Below, one piece after another: positions 16,484 through 25,720 of a DNA stretch of 64,000 bases (positions are counted from its first letter, which is position 1; each line of letters opens with the position of its first letter). The translations under genes were made by a program, and so were the position numbers. Origin of the DNA: VGSG01 sp040756375 (GTDB lineage: Bacteria; Desulfobacterota; Desulfomonilia; Desulfomonilales; Desulfomonilaceae). Below the pieces are notes generated by a model. The model saw only the letters and a list, made by a program, of their open reading frames with translations. It did not search any database and was not told where the DNA came from. The DNA lies in the NCBI GenBank assembly GCA_040756375.1, contig JBFLZC010000015.1, positions 1 to 64,000 of the forward strand, in the 5' to 3' direction.

Positions 16484-16914
16484 AAAGCCCAAGTGGCAAT
16501 CGGAGATCATTTTTGACACTTGCCATAAGCGCTCATGCCCTCTCGCGCGGCAACCATAAGGGTGCCAAAGGGGTAATGATATACCGTTGCTTCTCTTCTA
16601 ATAACGCGCGTTCATAACCCCTCTAGAGCCCGGCCAAGAATGCCTCTTTCCCGCTTCTAATGCGGCATAACTAGGCTCAGCCTCACTTTTCTCTTGACAT
16701 CAAAGATTAAGCTGGTAAGGTGCTGAGCTTCTACCCGCCCGCCTGTGAAACCGGCATTGGGTTTTGGTCTCGTAACGGCCGGTCTTTGCGGTGGAAGGGG
16801 GGACACGGGTTCGCAACCCGGCTGAAAGGTACTGAGACAAACGAAGGATGCAGCAGACTGGAGATCACATGGCAGCGTGGGTAAATCCTCGATCTGGAGT
16901 TCAAAACGCGAAAC

Positions 16915-17583
16915 ATGAAGTGGTTACTGCTTGTGATTCTGGTATTGGCGGCCTCTTGGCCGTCGGAAGCACGAACCGTGGAGGAGCACATCTTGGTGCG
17001 ATACGCCATGGTTCTGGAGAAGTTGAAAGCAAGAGGGTTCGACGGACCCTTTGGAGAACAGGTGGCTCGATTCGCCATGATGAGGCAGCTGGTTGAGGAC
17101 GGCTCCAACCGTGACCATTCAGTGAGCATCGTGGGTATGGTCCCTGGTGGGATGAACAAAGAAGTCATGACCCATCTTGGGTTAGTTTTGGGTCAGAGAA
17201 ACCATGAAGATCTCACCCTCAAATCGGTCGGAGCGCATGACGGTCAACAATCTTACGCCATCTACGGACCCCGGGCAGATGTGGCTTCCACAGTGGCAAT
17301 AGTGCTTTTGTGGGACAAATATGTCCATGAGCTACCCTGCTTCAAAAAAGATGAAATACGCGCATGGAACCTGTCCAAAGTGATCTCGCAAAAACTGGCC
17401 AAGCGCGAAGCGTCTGAGCAGGCAGCATTAATCTTTAGGACCAGCGTAGCGGAGGACGGCAGAAAAGTGCTGGAGAAGGCAAACCGACTGTATAGTCCTA
17501 CCGCAGCCGGTCATATTCAGCGGATGGTCCGGGAGATGGAACCCATCTTCGAACTGGCAACCCCGCCTCCTCAGATCCCTTGA
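16915..17583 (+). CDS. Secreted protein of unknown function
   Basis: I do not recognise this 222-aa protein. It has a clear signal peptide (MKWLLLVILVLAASWPSEA, cleavage near residue 19). The mature part is mixed, with Gly-rich turns (SIVGMVPGGMN, HDGQQSYAIYGPRADVAS) and a helical C-terminal third ending in Pro-rich PPPQIP. One cysteine (in ELPCFKK) makes disulfides unlikely. GGAG lies about 15 bases upstream of the ATG, rather far. A strong hairpin at 17672-17701 follows. It stands alone, so context gives no function. Confidence 0.65.
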   Translation: MKWLLLVILVLAASWPSEARTVEEHILVRYAMVLEKLKARGFDGPFGEQVARFAMMRQLVEDGSNRDHSVSIVGMVPGGMNKEVMTHLGLVLGQRNHEDLTLKSVGAHDGQQSYAIYGPRADVASTVAIVLLWDKYVHELPCFKKDEIRAWNLSKVISQKLAKREASEQAALIFRTSVAEDGRKVLEKANRLYSPTAAGHIQRMVREMEPIFELATPPPQIP

Positions 17584-17671
17584 TTCCTGCTTCCGTAGCT
17601 CCTTAGCTATGGCAGTTCCTATGAAAACCCTCGGTACGAAGCACCCCTGTTCGGATCTACGTATGGGGTGG

Positions 17672-17701
17672 TTTGGAGGGGAGATGACTCTCCCCTCCAA
17701 A
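17672..17701. terminator. Perfect 13-bp hairpin between convergent genes
   Basis: TTTGGAGGGGAGA (17672-17684) pairs perfectly with TCTCCCCTCCAAA (17689-17701) around TGAC, followed by TTATT. It sits between a plus-strand gene ending at 17583 and a minus-strand gene ending at 17816, so it can terminate both. A short direct repeat (GTAGCTC[CT]TTAGCTAT) flanks it at 17595-17610 and 17789-17804. Confidence 0.7.
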
Positions 17702-17815
17702 TTATTGCGCAATGATGCGCTCTTGCTCCCGATCTCCGAGGCGAAGCCCCGGAGTACTTGCCCAAGCCGAGTGCTTTCATGACTAGCGGTAGCTCTTTAG
17801 CTATAGAAATTGGTC

Positions 17816-18286
17816 TCAGGGGTAATATGCACCGTGGTGGCGTTCTTTTTCTTCCGGAACGAGGGAGGGGACTTCATGCTCGGAGTTGATTCGCTCATCC
17901 GGTTCGTCGCGTTTGAGCATCTTCTTGAGGCTTCCCAGGGCCGCGGATCTGCGGCTCCCGTGGGTGCGATCTTCCCGAGGAGGAATCGGTTTGCCGGTCA
18001 TTTCGCCATAGATGGCATTGAGTATTTCCTGGAGGCTGTTGAAGACCGTTTGCACGATGGCAGGGTCAAGATCCAGTTCCCCTGAGGGAGTGCGGCCTTT
18101 CTCCACGGTATCTTCAGTGATGTTGTAAGCCGCAATGACACTCCGCAAGATGTTCCGCTTGTGGTGGAGTTCACGCCACGCGATCCAGGAGGCAAAGAAC
18201 GAGATCATCCCGAACAGGACGCACATCACGAAAATGATTACGTTGAAATACTTGATCGTGATGTCGAGGAGATTCATGCTTTCCAT
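17816..18286 (-). CDS. Membrane-anchored protein of unknown function
   Basis: Unrecognised 156-aa protein with one N-terminal transmembrane helix (about residues 12-36, YFNVIIFVMCVLFGMISFF) and a charged cytoplasmic tail containing PSGELDLDPAIVQTVFNSLQ and a basic, low-complexity end. The ATG at 18286 is preferred over an upstream in-frame start because GGGAGGA lies 7 bases before it. Transcribed toward the hairpin at 17672-17701. No informative neighbour. Confidence 0.6.
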   Translation of the reverse strand: MESMNLLDITIKYFNVIIFVMCVLFGMISFFASWIAWRELHHKRNILRSVIAAYNITEDTVEKGRTPSGELDLDPAIVQTVFNSLQEILNAIYGEMTGKPIPPREDRTHGSRRSAALGSLKKMLKRDEPDERINSEHEVPSLVPEEKERHHGAYYP

Positions 18287-18461
18287 GAGCGGTTCCTCCC
18301 GGCCGCGAAGTGCCGCGCCGATCCCGTCATTGTTGGGCAACCACCCCTACCAGGAAGTAGATTGAGCGTCAATGGAAATAACATTGAACAGAAGCACGAG
18401 AACCGTGTTCGGATCATGCCCGACCGCGCGGGATTCGATGTCGTGCGCGCGTGAATGCCGA

Positions 18462-18893
18462 TTACTTCTGTTGTTCCGTTATCTTCCGGATCTCTTCGGC
18501 CAAGAACGCTTTGAACGAGTCATCAGGGTTCATAAGCCCGGGCCATTCCGTGTCGAGAGCTGAGGGCCGGATCTTACAGATCCATGCTTCACCATACGGA
18601 TCTTCGTTGATCTTTTCGGGCTCGTCTTCCAGTAATGAGTTCACTTGCGCTATTTCGCCAGAAACTACCGCATATATTCGGCCCACCCACTTCCCGGATT
18701 CAATGGACCCAAAAGGTCGGCCTTGCGAGAGTTCATCACCCTCTTCGGGGAGATCCACAAAGGTTATTTCTCCGGCCTGCTTGGAAATGAATTCACTGGC
18801 GCCCATGACTACCAGGTCACCTTCTCGCTTTGCCCAGTAATGGTTTTTTTCGTATTTGAGATCGTCCGGGAAATAATAACCTTCGTATTCCAT
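18462..18893 (-). CDS. Stand-alone GcvH-like lipoyl-carrier protein
   Basis: 143-aa protein of the glycine-cleavage H family. It has the HxW-type N-terminus (KYEKNHYWAKREGDLVVMG), ISKQAGEITFVDLPEEGDEL and the lipoylation segment SIESGKWVGRIYAVVSGEI, with the acceptor Lys68. The C-terminus is extended by an acidic, helical tail. Start at 18893 with AGGAGG five bases upstream. No gcvT or gcvP, lipoate ligase or sHdr genes lie nearby, so it may serve one-carbon metabolism from a distant locus or act as another lipoyl carrier. Confidence 0.85.
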   Translation of the reverse strand: MEYEGYYFPDDLKYEKNHYWAKREGDLVVMGASEFISKQAGEITFVDLPEEGDELSQGRPFGSIESGKWVGRIYAVVSGEIAQVNSLLEDEPEKINEDPYGEAWICKIRPSALDTEWPGLMNPDDSFKAFLAEEIRKITEQQK

Positions 18894-19174
18894 AATAACC
18901 TCCTCACGAGAAACCGAAGCTCTTTTCAATGTTGTGCAAGCGCAGCCGAAGGGAGCTTCCGACAGCCTCGGGGAAACCTTCCGCCCAGGGTGTCACTGCA
19001 CAGAGACAAATGCCGAATCAAGCGGCAAAGTTGTACACCAAAACCCTAATCCGGGCAATTGATAGTTTCTCAGCGTTCGTCGCGGCCCGTGGCGACAAGA
19101 TGGGGGAGTTATCTGGGACGGTTCCCCGGAAATCCAATGCACGAACTCCCCGATTCAGTTGCTACAGTGTCAAT

Positions 19175-20170
19175 TCAGGGCACGAGTACGGCTGCAGCTC
19201 GGAGTTGGCTGGTCTTCATCATATGCAACACTCGGTTTGCGTCATTCAGCGCGAATGTCTCCACCACCGTTCGAACCGGGATCTGAACTGCCTCTCTTAA
19301 TAGTTCCTCCGCGTCCTGACGCGTGGTATTTGCCACACTTCGCACTGTGCGTTCCCCGTAGATGAGGCTGTAGTCCATTTCCGGAATCCGCGTCATAGTG
19401 ATTCCCGCCAGCGCGAGCGTGCCGCCCTTGTCCAGCGATCGCAACGCATCCGGTACCAGCGATCCGGCCGGAGCGAATATGATGGAAGAATCCATCGGCT
19501 CACGCGGCTCATCATTGGAAGTGCCCACCCAGACTGCGCCAAGTTCACGCGCCAAAGCTTGGTGGGCCTTGCTGCGCGTGAATACATGCACGCGGCAGCC
19601 TCTGTGGACGGCAATCTGAATCACCACATGAGCCGAATTCCCAAAACCGTACAGCCCCAATCTTCCCCCGGGCTGTACCTCGCTCAAACGCAGCGCCCGG
19701 TAACCGATCACGCCGCCGCACAGGAGAGGCGTGGCCTCGATATCCGAAAACTGGGTTGGAATCGGGAAGACGGATGCCTCAGGAGCTTTCATATATTGCG
19801 CATATCCGCCGTCCGCATGGTATCCGGTGAATCGCGCGCTTGCGCAAAGATTTTCTCGGCCGGCTCCACACGCGGAACATGCGCCGCAACTGGAGTAGAA
19901 CCACGTCACCCCCACCCGTTCGCCTGCCGCGAAGCGCTTCGTTCCCGATCCGACTTTTTCGATTCTTCCCACCACTTGGTGGCCGGGAACCACGGGGAGC
20001 TTTGGGAGAGCCAGGTCTCCTTCCACCGTGTGCAGATCGGTGTGACACACTCCGCAAGCGAGTACCTTCATAAGGATTTCTTCAGGGCCGGGCTCGGGCA
20101 GGGGTATGTCAACAGCTCGGAGCGGTTGTTCTTCAACGGGCGCTGTCTTTTCGAGCAGCATGGCTCGCAT
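19175..20170 (-). CDS. Zinc-dependent alcohol dehydrogenase (MDR superfamily)
   Basis: Medium-chain dehydrogenase/reductase of 331 aa. Catalytic zinc residues are in CGVCHTDLH and PGHQVVGRI. The structural zinc lobe is CGACSACGAGRENLC (four Cys). The NAD(P)-binding GFGNSAHVVIQIA departs from the usual GxGxxG, and the second Gly pair is GFGNSA. NADGGYAQYM-like GYHADGGYAQYMKAPE places it near the AdhA/cinnamyl-type group. GGAG about 8 bases before the ATG. It lies 94 bases downstream of the four-repeat secreted gene on the same strand, with no functional link apparent. Substrate unknown. Confidence 0.88.
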   Translation of the reverse strand: MRAMLLEKTAPVEEQPLRAVDIPLPEPGPEEILMKVLACGVCHTDLHTVEGDLALPKLPVVPGHQVVGRIEKVGSGTKRFAAGERVGVTWFYSSCGACSACGAGRENLCASARFTGYHADGGYAQYMKAPEASVFPIPTQFSDIEATPLLCGGVIGYRALRLSEVQPGGRLGLYGFGNSAHVVIQIAVHRGCRVHVFTRSKAHQALARELGAVWVGTSNDEPREPMDSSIIFAPAGSLVPDALRSLDKGGTLALAGITMTRIPEMDYSLIYGERTVRSVANTTRQDAEELLREAVQIPVRTVVETFALNDANRVLHMMKTSQLRAAAVLVP

Positions 20171-20264
20171 AGGTCGACTCCGGAGATCGACGAATTTCAG
20201 GTGGTGTGCGATCGACGAGTCTGCGCGGGATAGTTGGAGGCTTGCACGACAACCGGCCGGAAGC

Positions 20265-22154
20265 CTACTTGATCACCTCGGTGGATATCTGGCTCTTGTC
20301 GGTAAAGGTAACAATGATCCGCAAAATGGAATTGGGATCCGCGAGCATACCGTTGTCCGCCGCGTACAAATAGAGCGTGCGCCTCCCCGCAACCGCTATA
20401 TCCAGAGGTCCGCCTTTGAGATTGACCAGGTTGTAGACCTTTGGATACAGGGCTACACCCAGGAACATGGCCGGAGATCTGGGCTGGCTCGACCAGCGTA
20501 CCACACCGTCGGGTCCGCTAATCTCCATGGCTGCAATCTTCTTTTCTGTCTCGCGGATCTTCGCGATGAAGGTTCCATCCAGGTACCCGTCTTTTCCCGG
20601 CTTCGTGGATTGATTAACGATATCGGCTATGAAGCCCCTGAATTCACAGGTCAACAACCCCTGAGCCTTTGTCAGATCGCCGGTTTGGGGTACCACCGAA
20701 GGCGTAGTTCCCGGAGGTCGGCGAATTAGTTGCTGATACGAAGAACCGTCCCCCATATGCACAACGAGCCTGAGATTACCGCTCTCCTTCGCGAAATCCC
20801 CTGGATCCGCGGCATAGAGAAGGAACTGCTCTCTCCCGTAAATCGGTATATTAATAGAGCCATCCGGACGGTTGAGTATCGATCGGGGCGCACTCTGGTA
20901 AGCCACACCCAGCCCCCAGGCTCCTGCCGTTGTACCAGTAGTGCCCCAGCGCTGGCCTGGATCGATGAGGTTTTGGATCTCGATCCCTCTGATTGTATTC
21001 TTCGGGGTGACCTCGATATCGAGCCCAAATTGCGCGTCGCCTGTGCCGTCAGGTTTCAGTCCCGGATATTTCCCCACTGCATCGGTATTTACACTGCCGA
21101 GCCACGTGCCGAGGAAATTTACCTGTGCTTGCTCCGCAGGCTTGGTTTCACGATCTTCTCGTTTCGGCAGGCCTTTTTTTGCAGGACACCAGGCCACTTG
21201 GCCGTCATTAAACGTCACCGCGACCCGATAGTTGGTCCTTCCATCCTGGATGCTTCCGTTGTCAGCTACGTACAGATTAAGGTCGACCTTATCCTTGACC
21301 TTAATACGAACGCTTCCGTCCTTGGAGTTCACCAGCCTGATCGGGTCGGAAACGAGCGCAACGCCAACGGCTCCGTTCTTGGAACTCGGGACCGTGTCCC
21401 AAGCTGAGGGCGTACCATCCACATTCCTGATCTGGATTGCCACGATGTCACGGTCGGTGGCTTCCACAGTGAGCACGAAGAGGCCGTCCGCCTTGTCGTC
21501 TCCACCGACGGTCTTTCCAGGATTCACCGCGTCGTAGTCTGAGATGCCCTTGAGGAGCGCGGACATGCGTACCGGGAATGCCCCCGGCGCGGATGGTTCG
21601 GCTTCTCTTGCACCGGTGGGCTCGAGTCGTACGGGGATCGTCGAAGCTGACCCGTCCGAACGAGTCACGGTGACGGTATACTTCCGGCTCTTGTCCTCGA
21701 AGTGCCCGTCCTCTGTGACGAAGAGGAGCAGGCTCCGAAGCTCTTTAGGGTCGAGCTTGAGTGGTTTTCCAGGCTGATTGAGAAGCACTGACGGACTCCG
21801 GGCATCGGCGATTCCCACGAATCCGGTTGCGGGACGCTTTCCTTTGGTGTTCCACGCACCTTTAGGGCCTCCGATTGTCCGTATTTCAATCTCAGTAATC
21901 TTTTGGCCCGCGGGTACTTCCTGAAAACTCAGGGCGAATACTGCATCCGGTTTCCCATCTGGATAAGCTTGATCCTTGCCGACACGGTCGGATTTCTTGA
22001 CCCCGACCAAATAGGCTTCGGCGATGGCCGGAGACTGGGCATAGCTCACCTTTGACGGCGCGAACGCCATTGATGCCACCGCGAGCAGACATACCGCCAA
22101 GAGAACACAATCGGCTCGCGGAAAGAGCTTTCCTCCGACGCAAACCGGATACAA
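20265..22154 (-). CDS. Secreted protein with four tandem beta-type repeats, unknown function
   Basis: About 629 aa: a signal peptide (LLAVCLLAVASMAF) then four tandem domains of 110-130 residues. Each unit has a DG..D loop (DGKPDAVFAL, DDKADGLFVL, DGTGDAQFGL, KDGYLDGTF), a strand IEIRxxxG (EIEIRTIGG, AIQIRNVDG, GIEIQNLID, AMEISGPDG), a VGVAL-like strand, LYxADNG (LLFVTEDG, LYVADNG, LYAADPG, LYAADNG) and a closing VTFxDGS strand. The acidic loops suggest Ca2+ binding, as inference. TTG at 22154 with GGGGAG 6 bases upstream is preferred; an ATG at 22193 has no ribosome site and overlaps a TTGACA box (22201-22206). Confidence 0.75.
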   Translation of the reverse strand: MYPVCVGGKLFPRADCVLLAVCLLAVASMAFAPSKVSYAQSPAIAEAYLVGVKKSDRVGKDQAYPDGKPDAVFALSFQEVPAGQKITEIEIRTIGGPKGAWNTKGKRPATGFVGIADARSPSVLLNQPGKPLKLDPKELRSLLLFVTEDGHFEDKSRKYTVTVTRSDGSASTIPVRLEPTGAREAEPSAPGAFPVRMSALLKGISDYDAVNPGKTVGGDDKADGLFVLTVEATDRDIVAIQIRNVDGTPSAWDTVPSSKNGAVGVALVSDPIRLVNSKDGSVRIKVKDKVDLNLYVADNGSIQDGRTNYRVAVTFNDGQVAWCPAKKGLPKREDRETKPAEQAQVNFLGTWLGSVNTDAVGKYPGLKPDGTGDAQFGLDIEVTPKNTIRGIEIQNLIDPGQRWGTTGTTAGAWGLGVAYQSAPRSILNRPDGSINIPIYGREQFLLYAADPGDFAKESGNLRLVVHMGDGSSYQQLIRRPPGTTPSVVPQTGDLTKAQGLLTCEFRGFIADIVNQSTKPGKDGYLDGTFIAKIRETEKKIAAMEISGPDGVVRWSSQPRSPAMFLGVALYPKVYNLVNLKGGPLDIAVAGRRTLYLYAADNGMLADPNSILRIIVTFTDKSQISTEVIK

Positions 22155-22371
22155 CTGAAACTCCCCTATTGTTGCGACTTTATTAGACAACATTCCGAAA
22201 TGTCAACAAAAAGTTGGCATATCGCCAAGAACAGCGCCACACTCATTGTAAAGCATACTTCCAGAGGGTTCCACAAGTCCCCGGAGGGTCGGGCGCATCC
22301 ATGATCTCTCAGGGGAGTGGATCGGTCCGCGCGCAGAGCAAGGGGCATCCACGTGCTCGGAGAGGTTTGTA

Positions 22372-22401
22372 TTGACAGCATCGCGATTAGGAACCTAAAA
22401 T
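22372..22401 (+). promoter_or_regulatory. Strong sigma-70-like promoter of mtnP
   Basis: TTGACA (22372-22377, perfect), an 18-base spacer and TAAAAT (22396-22401, 5 of 6). A start near 22408 gives an untranslated leader of about 160 bases before the TTG at 22567. The leader has GC-rich self-complementary segments (for example AACCG...CGGTT near 22453-22480) but matches no riboswitch class that I know. The remaining bases of 22202-22566 hold nothing recognisable. Confidence 0.65.
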
Positions 22402-22566
22402 CGCACTTCTGCGCCACGCATGAGGCAATTGGCGGAACGGAACACTGTCAGAACCGTAGGAGTTCCCGGATGCCGGTTACGGCGCAGTGAATGTCAAGGT
22501 ACGTGGCTTGCCGTGTGTTCGGGATGCTGATCCTACACTCGTCACCGGCAGGGAAGGAGCACGCTG

Positions 22567-23352
22567 TTGATCAAAATCGGCATGATCGGAGGATCCGGTT
22601 TCGATGATCCCGACTTCCTCACCGACGTGAGGACCGTCAAGAAAGGGACCCCATTTGGGGCGCTATCCGCCGACCTGATCATAGGCAAAGCAGGCGACGT
22701 GGAGATCTCCATCGTGCTCAGACATGGGCACCAACACCGCATTCGCCCTTCCGCGGTGAATTATCGGGCCAACATCTGGGCCCTGAAAGATGAAGGCGTA
22801 ACCCACATCATCGCCACCACGGCCTGCGGATCGCTGCGAGAGGAAATCCGACCCGGTCACCTGGTCTTTCCCGACCAATTCATCGATTTCACCCGCACCA
22901 GGAAAAGCACTTTCCATGAGGGAGATCAGGTCGTTCATATCTCCATGGCCGACCCGTTTTGTGACCGATTGAGGCAGATCCTTATCCAAACCGCGGAAGA
23001 AGAAGAGATCATGCACCATCCCACCAGCACGGTCATAACCATTGAAGGCCCTCGTTTCTCGAGCAGAGCTGAAAGCCGGATGTTTCGACTGCTGGGCGGA
23101 GATATCGTGAATATGTCAACCGTTCCGGAAGCTGTCCTGGCCCGGGAAGCCGGAATGTGCTACGCGCTCGCGGCGATGAGCACGGATTACGACGCATGGC
23201 ACGAAAGCGAAGCGCCGGTTACCTGGGAAATGATCGCGACCACCATGCGGAAAAACGTAGAGAATGTGAAAAAGATATTCTTCAAGGCACTTCCCAAGAT
23301 AGACTATGACGCGTGCTCTTGTCGCACCGCAGTCGAATCCGCGCTGGTGTGA
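22567..23352 (+). CDS. mtnP: S-methyl-5'-thioadenosine/thioinosine (purine nucleoside) phosphorylase
   Basis: Phosphorolyses 5'-methylthioadenosine or a related nucleoside to free base and sugar phosphate. Family signatures: IGMIGGSGF at the N-terminus, LRHGHQHRIRPSAVNYRANIWAL, TTACGSLREEIRPGHLVFPDQFIDFT, EGPRFSSRAESRMFR and NMSTVPEAVLAREAG with the substrate Met. STDYDAW near residue 220 is the purine-selecting loop: Asp-x-Asp types prefer adenine. TTG start with GGAAGGAG 7 bases upstream. Followed by adenine deaminase, which would process the released adenine. Exact substrate (MTA, MTI or adenosine) is not fixed by sequence. Confidence 0.88.
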   Translation: MIKIGMIGGSGFDDPDFLTDVRTVKKGTPFGALSADLIIGKAGDVEISIVLRHGHQHRIRPSAVNYRANIWALKDEGVTHIIATTACGSLREEIRPGHLVFPDQFIDFTRTRKSTFHEGDQVVHISMADPFCDRLRQILIQTAEEEEIMHHPTSTVITIEGPRFSSRAESRMFRLLGGDIVNMSTVPEAVLAREAGMCYALAAMSTDYDAWHESEAPVTWEMIATTMRKNVENVKKIFFKALPKIDYDACSCRTAVESALV

Positions 23353-23389
23353 GGCTTGCCGCAGAGCTTGAGAAGTTTCGGAAGAGCTG

Positions 23390-23510
<121 letters not shown>

Positions 23511-23655
23511 TCCTTCGCAAGCGCTCCCAGTGTCTCAGATTCTTAATGTGGCAGCAGTGGCTTGAGAAAGCACTCCGATAACCCCAAGAATCACTGCTGT
23601 GGAACCTGAATAGGGCAACCAGTCTAGTTGATATTTTCGGAATGGAGGGGCTGAA

Positions 23656-25380
23656 GTGACCGCAATCACGGATATGGCTGAACGCATCAATGTGGCTCAA
23701 GGAAAGGGGCCCGTTGACCTTCTCTTGAAAAACGGCCGTCTGGTGAACGTTTTCAGCGGAGAGATTCATCCCGCGTCTGTCGCGATCCTCGGCGATCGGA
23801 TCATCGGCTTCGGAGACTATGACGCGCGAGAGACAGTAGATCTCCAGGGCCAGTTCCTGGCGCCGGGATTCATCGACGGACACCTCCACCTGGAATCCAG
23901 CATGTTGGCGGTCCCGGAATTCGCCCGCAATGTGGCGCCATTGGGAACCACATCCGTGGTTGCCGATCCCCACGAGATTGCCAACGTCCTCGGAGTGGAT
24001 GGCATCCGGTACATGCTTTCGTCAAGCGAAGGGTTGCCGCTCAGGGTTTTCCTCATGTTTCCATCGTGCGTGCCTGCCACACCCTTTGAAACCTCGGGTG
24101 CACAGCTCTTTCATGCCGATATGGAGCCGTTCAAGGATAACGATCGAATCCTGGGACTGGCCGAAATGATGAACTTCCCCGGAGTGCTCTTTGCCGACCC
24201 TGAGATCCTCGCGAAGATCCAGGTCTTCAAGGACAAGGTGCGGGACGGCCATGCTCCGGGTCTTTCCGGAAAGGGTCTGTGTGCGTACGTGGGAGCGGGG
24301 ATCGGTTCGGATCATGAATGCACGACCCTGGACGAGGCTCGTGAAAAGCTCAGGCTTGGGATGCGCATCATGATCAGGGAGGGTTCGGCTGCAAAGAACA
24401 TGGACGCGCTGCTCCCTCTGGTCAATGAATTCAACTCCAGGAACTGCTTTTTTGTAACCGATGACATGGATCCTGCGGACATCGTGGAACATGGCCACAT
24501 CAACCGGCTGGTGCGCAAGGCGATCGGCAAAGGCATCGATCCTGTCAGGGCCATTCAAATGGCCACGATCAATCCGGCTTCCTATTTCAGGCTGAGGGAT
24601 TTGGGCGCACTGGCCCCCCGATACCTCGCGGACATAATTGTGCTGGAAGACCTGGAGCAATTCCGCCCGGTCCGGGTATATCATGGCGGTCGCTTGGTTG
24701 CGGAAGACGGCAAGTGCTTGCTGGATCTGCCGATACCGCGTGATGCGCGTGTCAGCGGCACCATGCATGTGGACTGGGATAAGGTTCGCGACTTTGCCAT
24801 TGTGGCAGAGGGAAGCCGCGTCAATATTATTCAGGCCGTGCCTGATGAGATAGTCACCAGAAGGGGCTACGAAGACGCCAAGGTTCAAGACGGTCTGGTG
24901 GTTGCCGACTCAGCGCGAGATATCCTGAAGATCGCGGTTATCGAAAGGCACCACGGATCGGGCGCGTTCTCCGTGGGCCTGATCCGCGGCTTCGGACTCA
25001 GGGAAGGCGCTATCTCGTGCTCGGTGGCCCATGACGCGCACAACATCATCGTGGTGGGCGCAAACGATGGCGACATGATGACGGCTGCCAAGCGGGTAGC
25101 CGCTATCGGCGGGGGAATGGCAGTTACGAAGGACGGCGAGGTCCTGGCTGAGCTGCCCTTTCCCATAGCTGGGCTTATGTCCGACAAGCCGCTGGAAGAA
25201 GTCCGCACGAATCTGCACCAGGTGGTCGATGCCGCTCGCGGGCTCGGATGCGCGCTCAAGGCTCCTTTTGCCACTCTCTCCTTCATGGCCTTGACCCCGA
25301 TCCCTGAATTGAAGCTCACTGACCAGGGTCTATTTGATTCGGTGAATTTCCGATTCGTCTCTCTGTTCCAGGACTACTGA
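23656..25380 (+). CDS. ade: Adenine deaminase
   Basis: Amidohydrolase converting adenine to hypoxanthine and ammonia. Metal-site signatures GFIDGHLHLESSML (HxH and Glu) and VVADPHEIANVLG, then VEHGHINRLVRKAI, and the C-terminal Ade-specific domain with DxxK-type VADSARDILKIAVIERHHG, SVAHDAHNIIVVG and AIGGGMAV. Full length at 574 aa. GTG start at 23656 with GGAGGGG 5 bases upstream. It lies about 300 bases after mtnP with the assembly gap between, so cotranscription cannot be judged. Together the two genes form a short purine-salvage path. Confidence 0.94.
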   Translation: MTAITDMAERINVAQGKGPVDLLLKNGRLVNVFSGEIHPASVAILGDRIIGFGDYDARETVDLQGQFLAPGFIDGHLHLESSMLAVPEFARNVAPLGTTSVVADPHEIANVLGVDGIRYMLSSSEGLPLRVFLMFPSCVPATPFETSGAQLFHADMEPFKDNDRILGLAEMMNFPGVLFADPEILAKIQVFKDKVRDGHAPGLSGKGLCAYVGAGIGSDHECTTLDEAREKLRLGMRIMIREGSAAKNMDALLPLVNEFNSRNCFFVTDDMDPADIVEHGHINRLVRKAIGKGIDPVRAIQMATINPASYFRLRDLGALAPRYLADIIVLEDLEQFRPVRVYHGGRLVAEDGKCLLDLPIPRDARVSGTMHVDWDKVRDFAIVAEGSRVNIIQAVPDEIVTRRGYEDAKVQDGLVVADSARDILKIAVIERHHGSGAFSVGLIRGFGLREGAISCSVAHDAHNIIVVGANDGDMMTAAKRVAAIGGGMAVTKDGEVLAELPFPIAGLMSDKPLEEVRTNLHQVVDAARGLGCALKAPFATLSFMALTPIPELKLTDQGLFDSVNFRFVSLFQDY

Positions 25381-25435
25381 CCAGACCGTAGCTCTCGCGG
25401 ACAGGTTTGAATTCTGCGCGGGATGGTCCGAGCAG

Positions 25436-25720
25436 GTGTCCCGACCTTAGGCATTCCAAATCGGGACACGATCTTTGGCCTTGGGAGCCCCAGAGGGGCA
25501 GTAGAAAGTAGCCCGGCGATTCATCGCCGGGAAAGTCTCCACATTTTCCCGACTTGTGAGTCCCAGCGGGACGACAGAAGGCCAGAATGGTGTCGGAGGA
25601 TAGGGTCAGCGTTCAAGAGCAGCTGTGCCGTCCCTCTGGGGCTCAGAAATGCTATTCGTTGATAGTTTTTACCCGGCAATGAATTGCCGAGCTACTATCT
25701 GGGTGTCCGGCCGGGACACC
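25436..25720. repeat. Mosaic of palindromic repeats
   Basis: GTGTCCCGA (25436-25444) and TCGGGACAC (25461-25469) form one inverted pair; GGTGTCC-GGCC-GGGACACC closes the region at 25702-25720. Inside, GTAGCCCGGCGA-TTCA-TCGCCGGG (25508-25531) recurs inverted at 25672-25695 with compensated stem changes (CCCGGCAA/TTGCCG). No open frame with coding character spans it. It has the look of a small non-autonomous element or REP cluster. Confidence 0.6.

Larger units (their letters stand above)
16025..16914. other. Long repeat-rich intergenic region
   Basis: About 890 bases without a supportable gene. It contains a perfect hairpin GGCGGCCT-TTCC-AGGCCGCC (16195-16214), the inverted palindrome pair at 16403-16483, and a palindrome CGGGTTCGCAACCCG at 16806-16820. 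Short frames in this stretch follow the palindromes and look non-coding. Confidence 0.6.

Noticed and set aside
16806..16820. CGGGTTCGCAACCCG resembling a tRNA T-arm
   Set aside because: No matching acceptor, D or anticodon arms in either direction; it is just a palindrome.
22402..22566. SAM or purine riboswitch in the mtnP leader
   Set aside because: I could not match the conserved core of any SAM, SAH or purine riboswitch; only generic stem potential is seen.
24022..24888. 288-aa frame antisense to ade
   Set aside because: Shadow of a well-supported enzyme gene; no domain and no ribosome site.
25436..25720. Possible CRISPR-like repeats
   Set aside because: The repeats are inverted and unevenly spaced, with no regular direct repeats or spacers and no cas genes nearby.
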